Assembly: GCA_027296025.1 (NCBI GenBank) | Contig: JAPUJU010000216.1 | Coordinates: forward strand, 1-6,734 | Length of the DNA: 6,734 bases | Reading direction: 5' to 3' | DNA from: a bacterium | Lineage (GTDB): Bacteria; Krumholzibacteriota; Krumholzibacteriia; WVZY01 | Shown here: one piece after another, positions 1-5,235 of the stretch | Numbering within the stretch: the stretch's first letter is position 1 | How the letters are laid out: the number at the start of each line of letters is the position of its first letter | The notes under the pieces: model-generated | The model's input: the letters and a program-made list of their open reading frames with translations, nothing else | The model's database searches: none | Told to the model about the DNA's origin: nothing | Position numbers and translations under genes: made by a program

Positions 1-70
1 CCGCTGCCATAACTAGAATTAGAACAATCAGAATGATGCCGAAAAGGCCTTTTTTGCCGGGTCGAGCCAT
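1..70 (-). CDS. Start of an unrecognised protein with an N-terminal membrane segment (partial)
   Basis: Only the first 23 codons lie in the window; the gene runs off the left edge. The start is ATG at 70-68, preceded by a strong Shine-Dalgarno run GAGGAGA about 5 bases upstream (minus strand, near 76-82). The visible residues are a short basic stretch, MARPGKKG, then an unbroken hydrophobic run from about residue 9 (LFGIILIVLILVMAA). This is an uncleaved signal anchor or the h-region of a signal peptide, with the basic side expected in the cytoplasm. Nothing beyond that identifies a family. It is transcribed away from the rhomboid gene, so the 71-285 spacer should hold its promoter. The start is well supported; the function is unknown. 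Confidence 0.7.
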   Translation of the reverse strand, partial: MARPGKKGLFGIILIVLILVMAA

Positions 71-149
71 CTTGTCTCCTCTTCAATAAGTCGCTGGAAT
101 GTGCCTGGATAACCGCAACTACGCGCCACGCGGGTCAAATGTTTCAGGT

Positions 150-188
150 TCCCAGGCCCGGTTTCGCCGGCGCCGACACAGGTTGGGA
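150..188. other. Inverted-repeat hairpin in the divergent spacer
   Basis: The spacer 71-285 contains no gene that I can support. Its only clear structure is a hairpin: GGC+CCGG (155-161), a five-base loop TTTCG, then CCGG, one bulged C and GCC (167-174). It is bracketed by TCCCA (150-154) and TGGGA (184-188). A smaller CGCG-CCA-CGCG stem lies at 122-132. Neither is followed by a T-run on either strand, so neither looks like an intrinsic terminator. They could be operator or leader structure, or chance pairing in GC-rich DNA. Confidence 0.2.
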
Positions 189-236
189 CACCTCGGCGAG
201 CGTATTGGTTTCAAGATTCTTGTTCGAAGGAAAGCG

Positions 237-263
237 TTGCGACGGGTGATCCATTGCTAGTAT
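237..263 (+). promoter_or_regulatory. Possible sigma-70-type promoter for the rhomboid gene
   Basis: TTGCGA at 237-242 and TAGTAT at 258-263 could act as -35 and -10 boxes. The -10 is preceded by TGC, an extended -10 pattern, but the spacer is only 15 bases, so recognition would rest mainly on the extended -10. Transcription would start near 270, leaving a leader of about 15 bases that holds the AGGGA ribosome site at 273-277. A match this loose can arise by chance. Confidence 0.25.
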
Positions 264-285
264 TTTAGTCACAGGGATAGCTTCA

Positions 286-1083
286 ATGAGACCTTCTTAC
301 GGATATGAACGCCGCCCTCTCTGGAGAGGCTCAATCACCAGCAGCATGGTTAACCGCCTGATACTGGCGAATGTGGCTGTCTTTTTCCTCCAGCAGATCT
401 TCGGCCCCTCGTTCGACAACCTGTTCGCCCTCCAGCCCAGGCTGGTCATCGGCAAGTTCTTCTTATGGCAGCCCGTGACCTATATGTTTCTGCATGGCGG
501 TTTCATGCACCTGTTTTTCAACATGCTCATGACATGGTTTATCGGAACGGCCCTCGAATCGGTCTGGGGTGGAAAGCGTTTCCTGAAGTACTGGATCGCC
601 TGCGGTGTCGGCGGTGCGGTGTTTTTTGCGATTTTCAACTTCACGGGCGCCGTCTACGGAGCCAGCGCGGCCGTATTCGGTCTTTACCTGGCCTACGCGA
701 TGATGTTTCCGAACAACTACGTGTACGTGTACTTCCTTTTCCCGGTCAAAGCCAAATACCTGGTGACCTTCGCAGCGATCTTCCAGCTCGCCCAGGGCGT
801 GGCGGGACCGGGAGGCATCGCCTACTTCGCCCACCTGGGCGGGATGGCGGCAGGGCTGTTCTTCTTCCGGCACGAAGTCGTCAGGTGGCAATTCTGGACC
901 CGGATGAAGCGCCAGTGGATCGACCAGCAACGTGTCCGCAACTCGAAGTGGCACGAGCAGGAAGACGGGAAGATCGATTCCATCCTCGACAAGATTGCCA
1001 GCAAGGGTTATGAAAACCTGAGCACGACCGAGAAGCGCATTCTCGAAAACTACAGCCGCAAACAGAAAGAAGACTCCGAATAG
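286..1083 (+). CDS. Rhomboid-family intramembrane serine protease with soluble C-terminal tail
   Basis: This is a polytopic membrane protease of 265 residues that would cleave transmembrane helices inside the inner membrane; its substrate is unknown. The rhomboid hallmarks are in order. The HLFFN motif is at residues 75-79 (His75 and Asn79 correspond to GlpG His150 and Asn154). The catalytic serine motif GASA is at 125-128 with Ser127 as nucleophile. The motif AHLGG has His183 as the partner of the catalytic dyad. About six hydrophobic helices span residues 22 to 195. The tail from about 200 is charged and ends in a conserved-looking segment (DSILDKIASKGYENLSTTEK at 231-250), resembling the short domain often attached to rhomboids in the FCB group (probably DUF6576, from memory). 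The start ATG at 286 has AGGGA 8 bases upstream. One oddity is Ala128 where the usual motif GxSG has glycine. The MATE gene follows closely on the same strand, so the two are probably cotranscribed. Confidence 0.93.
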   Translation: MRPSYGYERRPLWRGSITSSMVNRLILANVAVFFLQQIFGPSFDNLFALQPRLVIGKFFLWQPVTYMFLHGGFMHLFFNMLMTWFIGTALESVWGGKRFLKYWIACGVGGAVFFAIFNFTGAVYGASAAVFGLYLAYAMMFPNNYVYVYFLFPVKAKYLVTFAAIFQLAQGVAGPGGIAYFAHLGGMAAGLFFFRHEVVRWQFWTRMKRQWIDQQRVRNSKWHEQEDGKIDSILDKIASKGYENLSTTEKRILENYSRKQKEDSE

Positions 1084-1087
1084 AAAC

Positions 1088-1092
1088 GGAGG
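1088..1092 (+). promoter_or_regulatory. Strong ribosome binding site GGAGG between rhomboid and MATE genes
   Basis: A perfect GGAGG lies 4 bases after the rhomboid stop codon and should set the MATE start at about 1097-1104. No ATG, GTG or TTG exists there in any frame. In the MATE frame the codons in that interval are AGA (1098), ACA (1101) and CGA (1104). The site lies about 68 bases before the first in-frame ATG (1161), too far to serve it. It is the main evidence that the annotated MATE start is too short or that the start codon is lost or non-standard. Confidence 0.6.
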
Positions 1093-1160
1093 CTCCAAGA
1101 ACACGAAAAGCGGGATCGCTCGGCGAAGTCTGGGATCTCGCTTTCCCTGCCGTTATCGCT

Positions 1161-2468
1161 ATGGTGTCGCAGACCGTCATGTGGACGGTCGACTCCATAA
1201 TGGTCGGTCGACTCGGAAAGGTTGAACTGGCCGGGGTGGGCCTCGGCGGTCTGCTCGTCATCACGCTCTACTCCTTCTTCATGGGGCTCAGCTACAGCAC
1301 GAACACCTACATCGCGCAGAGCTTTGGCGCGGGACGCTACAGAGCGTGCGCAACGTATCTGTGGCAGGGTGTGTACCTGTCCGTCGTCATCGGCGCGATT
1401 ATTCTCATCGTTCGGGGCTTCATTCCCGGGACGATCGACCTGCTCGGACCGAAGCCGGAAGTGCGGCCGTTCTCGGTCGACTACGCGAACATCCGAATGC
1501 TCAGCGGGCCGTTCTTCATTCTCCATTACTATCTCGCTCACTTCTTCCGTGGCATCGGCAACACGCGCACACCGATGAAAGTCGCGATTTTCGCCAACGC
1601 GGTGAACATCGGTCTCGATTACCTGCTAATCTTCGGACCCGGCCCATTTCCCGCTATGGGCGTCGAGGGCGCGGCGTGGGCCACCTCCGCCGCCAACGTT
1701 CTCTCCGCCCTCTCCCTTGGCGCCATCGTGGTATCGAAGCCCTACCGCGACCGGTTCGGAACGCTTCGCGAGTGGCGGCTGCGTCTGCGCGCGGTCCGGG
1801 AGCTCCTGCGCCTCGGTGCGCCGATCGGGTTTCATTACATTCTGGACATCGGGTGCTTTCTCGCTTTTGCCGCCTATGTCGGGCGCATGGGAACGGACCA
1901 GCTGGCGGCGAATCAGATCATGATCCAGGTACTGGCCCTGTCGTTCATGCCGGCAAACGGCATCTCCGTAGCAGCGGTAACTCTGGTCGGCCAGTATCTC
2001 GGCGCGGGCAAGCCGGACCTCGCACGGAAGTCAGGACAGAACGCGATCCGCATCGTGCTGATCTTTGCCGGCATTGTCGCTGCCGTTTACATGATCTTTC
2101 CCGAACTGCTGGTAAAAATGTTCAACGGCGACCCCGAAGTCGTGCGCCTCGGTAAGCGCTTGATCGTGATCGCCGCCGTCTTTCAACTGTTCGACGCATT
2201 GCAGATCGTCGCGGCCGGAGCGCTGCGAGGGGCGGGCGATGTAAAGTCGCCGATGCTGCTCGCTCTGGGTGGCGGTTGGCTGGTTTTTTTACCGCTTGCC
2301 TACTACTTCGGAACGGTCCGTGGGGGGGGTGTCGTCGGCGCCTGGACGGGCGCGACGATCGAACTCGTGCTGCTGGGCATGGCGATGTTCATGAGATTCC
2401 GAATGGGATCATGGCGGCAGATCCGCCTCCTCTCGCGGGAAGATGACCGAACTGAAACAATCAGTTGA
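1161..2468 (+). CDS. MATE-family multidrug/cation efflux transporter; true N-terminus probably upstream
   Basis: This is an inner-membrane antiporter that exports drugs or other organic compounds in exchange for Na+ or H+; the substrate cannot be read from sequence. From the first in-frame ATG it has 435 residues with the two-bundle MATE layout. In the N-lobe, DSIMVGRLG (11-19), FRGIGNTRTPM (129-139) and GVEGAAWAT (167-175) are visible. In the C-lobe, VGQYLGAGKPDLA (276-288) and LRGAGDVKSPM (355-365) are visible. The start is doubtful. ATG 1161 falls inside the first helix and has no ribosome site, while the open frame continues upstream to a stop at 1011-1013. The codons from about 1101 read TRKAGSLGEVWDLAFPAVIA, which is the expected MATE N-terminus and first half of helix 1. 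None of these upstream codons is a standard start, although GGAGG sits at 1088-1092. Possible explanations are a non-canonical start, a base error, or a start-lost gene. It is preceded by the rhomboid gene and its stop overlaps the convergent DUF4446 gene. Confidence 0.92.
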   Translation: MVSQTVMWTVDSIMVGRLGKVELAGVGLGGLLVITLYSFFMGLSYSTNTYIAQSFGAGRYRACATYLWQGVYLSVVIGAIILIVRGFIPGTIDLLGPKPEVRPFSVDYANIRMLSGPFFILHYYLAHFFRGIGNTRTPMKVAIFANAVNIGLDYLLIFGPGPFPAMGVEGAAWATSAANVLSALSLGAIVVSKPYRDRFGTLREWRLRLRAVRELLRLGAPIGFHYILDIGCFLAFAAYVGRMGTDQLAANQIMIQVLALSFMPANGISVAAVTLVGQYLGAGKPDLARKSGQNAIRIVLIFAGIVAAVYMIFPELLVKMFNGDPEVVRLGKRLIVIAAVFQLFDALQIVAAGALRGAGDVKSPMLLALGGGWLVFLPLAYYFGTVRGGGVVGAWTGATIELVLLGMAMFMRFRMGSWRQIRLLSREDDRTETIS

Positions 2469-2964
2469 CGGCGGCCGTGCGGTTGCCCGCGACCGCCTCG
2501 GCGAGCGCGCGCCCCTCTTCTTCACTCAGCTCTCTTCCCGCTTCGCCCGACTCGATGGCCACAGCGTAACTGCGCGTCGTGTTGATACTCGTCAGATAGG
2601 TGAGTAGAATTCCGTTCTTGTCCGCGTCGAGCAGGCAGATCGAGTAGCTCTGCTTGCCGCCGATGTCATCGAAGGCATCGTAACGAATCAGTGACACCGC
2701 CCTGAAGAAAACACGGCTGTTCTCAAGGTGTTCGTTCAGACGCGCAGTCAGGTTCTGAAGTCCAACTTCGGTTTTTTCGACGGTCTGGAGGATGGCCGGA
2801 AGCAGCTCTGCGGGATCCTCGCTGCCGTCCTTGACCATGCTGAACGGCTTCACAGCCGCGTTGATTCGGGAAATAGCCACAATCGCCAGCACGCTGGCGA
2901 GCACGCCCGTACCCACGGCGACCAGGAGCATCGCTGTTGTGTTTGCTGCAATGAATTCGGACAT
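2461..2964 (-). CDS. DUF4446-family single-pass membrane protein
   Basis: A 167-residue protein of unknown function matching the DUF4446 family. It has one N-terminal membrane helix (about residues 11-31) and then a predicted helical or coiled stretch rich in E, L and N (about 52-84). The family core follows: RYDAFDDIGGKQSYSICLLD (94-113), an ILLTYL strand near 119-124, and the closing LSEEEGRAL at 146-154. The family pattern, as I recall it, is VRYDAFDDxGG..SFSxALLD...LSEEE, so the match is good. I chose ATG 2964-2962 because AAGGGA lies about 10 bases upstream. A TTG at 2973-2971 would add MRE, but its ribosome site would be only 1 base away. The stop overlaps the convergent MATE gene by 8 bases. 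It lies 108 bases downstream of the DUF4139 gene and has its own candidate promoter in that gap. The soluble domain is expected on the cytoplasmic side, which is inferred. Confidence 0.88.
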   Translation of the reverse strand: MSEFIAANTTAMLLVAVGTGVLASVLAIVAISRINAAVKPFSMVKDGSEDPAELLPAILQTVEKTEVGLQNLTARLNEHLENSRVFFRAVSLIRYDAFDDIGGKQSYSICLLDADKNGILLTYLTSINTTRSYAVAIESGEAGRELSEEEGRALAEAVAGNRTAAVN

Positions 2965-2993
2965 CTCCCGCAAATCCCTTCGTTGCTGTTCAA

Positions 2994-2999
2994 ATTATA
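2994..2999 (-). promoter_or_regulatory. Perfect -10 box TATAAT upstream of DUF4446 gene
   Basis: On the minus strand TATAAT occupies 2999-2994, 29 bases before the chosen ATG of the DUF4446 gene. Transcription would start near 2987 and leave a leader of about 23 bases containing the AAGGGA site. The -35 region at the right spacing (about 3017-3022, CTCCGG) is poor and there is no TGn extension, so it would be weak or activator-dependent. An A/T-rich perfect hexamer at the expected place in GC-rich DNA is the main support. Confidence 0.35.
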
Positions 3000-3072
3000 A
3001 CCCCAGAAGGCCCTTTCCGGAGGCATCGTAGCCCCCCCCGAGGCGCGTCTGCAAACAGTTATTTACGCGGTC

Positions 3073-4560
3073 CTAATACTTGATCCGGACCCTGTAGGTG
3101 AGCGTCGCCGACGACTTCTTCGCCACCGGGATGTCGAACCTCACGCGCGAGGAACTCACCTTTACGAAATCGTGTGACTTCTCCTGGATATCCCAGTCGC
3201 CGGGTATCATCTCTTCCACCGCAACCACAATATCCTCGTCCTTGTGGTTACGGATCTCGATCTCGTACTCCGATTCGAAAATCCGACCGCGCTGGTCGTT
3301 ACGAACTACTTTGAAATCGGTCTGCGTCCGCTCGCCGACGACATCGAACGCCTCACCGAGCTTGACGCGGACGATCTCGTCTTCGGGGGTGTGGTCAATC
3401 CGGTCCTCACCGGCAAACTGGAGCGCCCCGTCGGCGTCTTTTTTGTAGACACGCACAACGCCCTTCGGGAGGGGTTTACCCAGGTTGTTGTCTTCAGAGT
3501 TCTCGAGCGAGAGAAACACGCTGACCTTTGCCTTTTCCGATGCCGCTGTCTGCCGGGTCCAGGTCGCACGGCGCGGCGAGAAGACATAGTGTTTTTCGAC
3601 GCCAACTCCCTCGGCGTCCAACAGATTGATCTGCTTGGTCTGGTTCTCTTTGATCGTGCTGGTTCGCTGCAGCGTGTACAAATGATACTCGAAAAACGCC
3701 TGCTCCTTGAACTGCTCCTCGGCAACGATCCCGTCAGCGGACAGGACCTCCCGCAAATGCCGGCCACCACGCGCCGCCGGAGCGCGGTGAACGTCGCCGG
3801 CGACCAGCTTGATCGCCGCGTCGTTGTAGGTGGCGCCGCTCTGGTTATTGATCGTCACCCAGCCGGTCAGGTCGACCTCGCGATCGTCCTCCGAGAGCAC
3901 CAGGACGTAGTTTGCACGCCACCCGATACCGCCCGTCAGGTAGCTCGCCTCAATAGTGTGCCGGGACCGGCCGTTCTGCAGCATCCAGATCAGCGTCGGC
4001 CGCGAAATCAGGCCTTCCGGTAGATCGGGGAGCACCACGCGTCCGGGCGGGTTGATCACGATCTGGTTGTCGATCTCGTAGACGTAGCCTCCCTGATTTC
4101 CAATCAACCGGGCCCTCTTGCGTATCTCCTTTTTATCCCGCACGAAAACAAGCTCGATGTTGCGACCGAGGTATTTTTCCATCAGCTTCGCAGGGCTGAT
4201 CAGGTCGTACTCGAAATTCTGTTCCAGGATGGCCAGCTGGTCCGGGCTGGTAAGCGATCGAATGTACACGCTGGTGGGATCGATGTGCGCCGCAACCCCC
4301 TCGAACTTCAGGTTCACGACACCGGTTGGCACTTGAATCTTTCGCACATCTTTTACGAGCGCGAGATTGCTGCTGTAGATGGTGATGGCCAGCGACTCGC
4401 GGTCAGCGATCGTGCTCTTTGTGGTTTCATCGGCACGGGTCGCGCCTGGTGGCAAAAGAAACAGAGCGGCCACTACCCATGCGCCCGCTCTACCCGCACA
4501 CCTTGCAAAACGACGGTGCACGTGCGTCCTGTGTGAACGGTGGTTGTGATTTGCGGACAT
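3073..4560 (-). CDS. Secreted DUF4139 domain-containing protein
   Basis: A 495-residue protein of unknown function, predicted to be exported to the periplasm. The start ATG 4560-4558 has a perfect GGAGG 7 bases upstream; a TTG at 4584 would add 8 residues that overlap this site, so I rejected it. Residues 1-43 form a signal peptide: a long basic, His-rich n-region (five His in the first 15), a hydrophobic stretch at about 27-37, and a likely cut after ATRA (40-43). A GTG at codon 14 would give a more usual signal length and is a fallback start. An N-terminal beta-rich part (about 55-200) is followed by the DUF4139 region. Its signature is YLTGGIGWRANYVLVL (207-222) and LTGWVTINNQSGATYNDAAI (231-250), then LVAGDV (252-257). 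The C-terminus is beta-strand rich, ends in LTYRVRIKY and has no membrane anchor or sorting motif. MuiA-type proteins share the DUF4139 domain, but the role is not established. It lies 106 bases downstream of tRNA-Leu. Confidence 0.9.
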   Translation of the reverse strand: MSANHNHRSHRTHVHRRFARCAGRAGAWVVAALFLLPPGATRADETTKSTIADRESLAITIYSSNLALVKDVRKIQVPTGVVNLKFEGVAAHIDPTSVYIRSLTSPDQLAILEQNFEYDLISPAKLMEKYLGRNIELVFVRDKKEIRKRARLIGNQGGYVYEIDNQIVINPPGRVVLPDLPEGLISRPTLIWMLQNGRSRHTIEASYLTGGIGWRANYVLVLSEDDREVDLTGWVTINNQSGATYNDAAIKLVAGDVHRAPAARGGRHLREVLSADGIVAEEQFKEQAFFEYHLYTLQRTSTIKENQTKQINLLDAEGVGVEKHYVFSPRRATWTRQTAASEKAKVSVFLSLENSEDNNLGKPLPKGVVRVYKKDADGALQFAGEDRIDHTPEDEIVRVKLGEAFDVVGERTQTDFKVVRNDQRGRIFESEYEIEIRNHKDEDIVVAVEEMIPGDWDIQEKSHDFVKVSSSRVRFDIPVAKKSSATLTYRVRIKY

Positions 4561-4566
4561 CCAAAA

Positions 4567-4636
4567 ACCTCCAGTATGCTTCAAGATGCACGAAACCTCC
4601 GGGACCGATAGCGTTCACAAGAGGTTCTCCGGAGGT
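4567..4636 (-). promoter_or_regulatory. Leader with competing anti-Shine-Dalgarno pairings upstream of the DUF4139 gene
   Basis: Read on the minus strand, the leader has ACCUCCGG (4636-4629), then CCGGAGGU (4602-4595), then CUGGAGGU (4574-4567), which contains the real ribosome site. The first element pairs perfectly over 8 bases with the second (loop of 26) and over 8 bases with one G-U wobble with the third. The two pairings exclude each other, so a translation-controlling switch is possible. Only UUU follows the first hairpin, so it is not a clear intrinsic terminator. The function is inferred; the complementarity is seen directly. Confidence 0.3.
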
Positions 4637-4666
4637 CCTTCACGGAATCGAAAATCTGTTATCCAA

Positions 4667-4753
4667 TGGTGCCGAGGGCGGGACTCGAACCCGCACAGAC
4701 CGAAGTCTACTGCCCCCTCAAGACAGCGTGTCTACCAGTTTCACCACCTCGGC
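4667..4753 (-). tRNA. tRNA-Leu(GAG), CCA end encoded
   Basis: An 87-base class II tRNA. The acceptor strands GCCGAGG (4753-4747) and CCUCGGC pair fully, and A+CCA is encoded at the 3' end (4670-4667). The D-arm contains the usual GG pair. The anticodon stem CUGUC/GGCAG encloses loop UUGAGGG, giving anticodon GAG at 4719-4717, which reads CUC and CUU leucine codons. The long variable arm AGAC-UUCG-GUCU is typical of leucine tRNAs. The T-arm is GCGGG-UUCGAGU-CCCGC. The 5' end is 17 bases after the secG stop codon with no terminator between them, so it is probably processed from the secG transcript. E. coli has the same order, with leuU (also GAG) after secG. Confidence 0.97.
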
Positions 4754-4770
4754 GTATCCCGGGTCTTTTT

Positions 4771-5151
4771 TTATGGATTGGGAACCGTATCCGTTGCCAC
4801 GGAATCGGTTGCGGCGCCACCGAGAATCTCCTCGATGCTCTCGCCGGTGCCCGTGGGAATCACGTTGGTCTGGCCCCGCAGGGCATCCCGCATCGCACTG
4901 CGGGGCCTGGCCGCGCTGCGGTTGGTCGTCAGGAACGCAAGCAAGAGCGAAAGCAACATGAACGAGACCGCCAGGTATGTTGTTGCCCTGTTCAAAAAAG
5001 ATGCCGTTTCCTGTCCGCCGAAAACCGTCTGGTCGCCACCGCCGCCGAACGCGCCTGCCAGCCCGCCACCCTTGCTCGACTGCATCAAAACGACAACAAT
5101 CAGCACAAAACAGACAACGACATGAGTACCCAGAACGAGGTTGTACAACAT
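4771..5151 (-). CDS. secG: Protein translocase subunit SecG
   Basis: SecG is the small auxiliary subunit of the SecYEG channel that exports unfolded proteins across the inner membrane. The 126-residue product has two membrane helices (about 3-23 and 57-76). Between them is the family's conserved glycine-rich cytoplasmic loop, MQSSKGGGLAGAFGGGG (23-39) and QTVFGG (41-46), followed by SFLNRATTYLA (51-61). These motifs make the call secure. The tail after residue 77 is about 50 residues of low complexity (S, T, D, P, G), longer than the core needs but common in SecG. ATG 5151 starts right before the first helix; the ribosome site is weak (GGAAAG about 5 bases upstream, AAGGA further back). It lies 84 bases after tpiA and 17 bases before tRNA-Leu. 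A candidate promoter in the tpiA-secG gap would allow expression independent of the glycolytic genes. Confidence 0.97.
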   Translation of the reverse strand: MLYNLVLGTHVVVCFVLIVVVLMQSSKGGGLAGAFGGGGDQTVFGGQETASFLNRATTYLAVSFMLLSLLLAFLTTNRSAARPRSAMRDALRGQTNVIPTGTGESIEEILGGAATDSVATDTVPNP

Positions 5152-5187
5152 TCTATCTTTCCGTCCTTAATTGAAAAGCCGGTGGTC

Positions 5188-5216
5188 AGCCTATCAGAAG
5201 CACTTCAAGCAGTCAA
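5188..5216 (-). promoter_or_regulatory. Candidate extended -10 promoter for secG and tRNA-Leu
   Basis: On the minus strand TTGACT (5216-5211) is separated by exactly 17 bases from TAGGCT (5193-5188), and the latter is preceded by TGA, an extended -10 pattern. The -35 matches the consensus TTGACA at 5 of 6 positions; the -10 keeps the key first, second and last bases. Transcription would begin near 5181, about 30 bases before the secG start. The site begins 20 bases after the tpiA stop codon. Confidence 0.45.
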
Positions 5217-5235
5217 GGGAGCGGATCGAAAGGCC

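Noticed and set aside
42..53. 12-bp palindrome AAAAGGCCTTTT as an operator
   Set aside because: It lies inside the first codons of the left-edge gene and is explained by the codons for KKGLF; there is no second copy nearby.
465..1013. 182-codon plus-strand frame inside the rhomboid gene
   Set aside because: It is an Arg/Pro-rich alternative frame of the rhomboid gene with no motif and no ribosome site.
463..1104. Long open frame of 213 codons on the minus strand across the rhomboid gene
   Set aside because: It is antisense to a gene with clear catalytic motifs, its product is a charged composition with no recognisable domain, and such shadow frames are expected in GC-rich coding DNA.
1346..2155. 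269-codon plus-strand frame inside the MATE gene
   Set aside because: Its Arg/His/Pro-rich composition is typical of a shifted frame; the overlapping MATE frame carries conserved motifs throughout.
3244..4023. 259-codon plus-strand frame opposite the DUF4139 gene
   Set aside because: It mirrors the codon structure of the real minus-strand gene and has no domain or start signals.
4667..4753. tRNA-Leu as an integration site for a mobile element
   Set aside because: No integrase, repeated tRNA 3' end or foreign-looking segment is visible on either side; the neighbours are housekeeping or ordinary envelope genes.
4758..4772. Plus-strand terminator (CCCGGG followed by seven T)
   Set aside because: CCCGGG is a loopless palindrome and cannot form a hairpin, and no plus-strand gene lies upstream. 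The T7 is the complement of the secG stop region.
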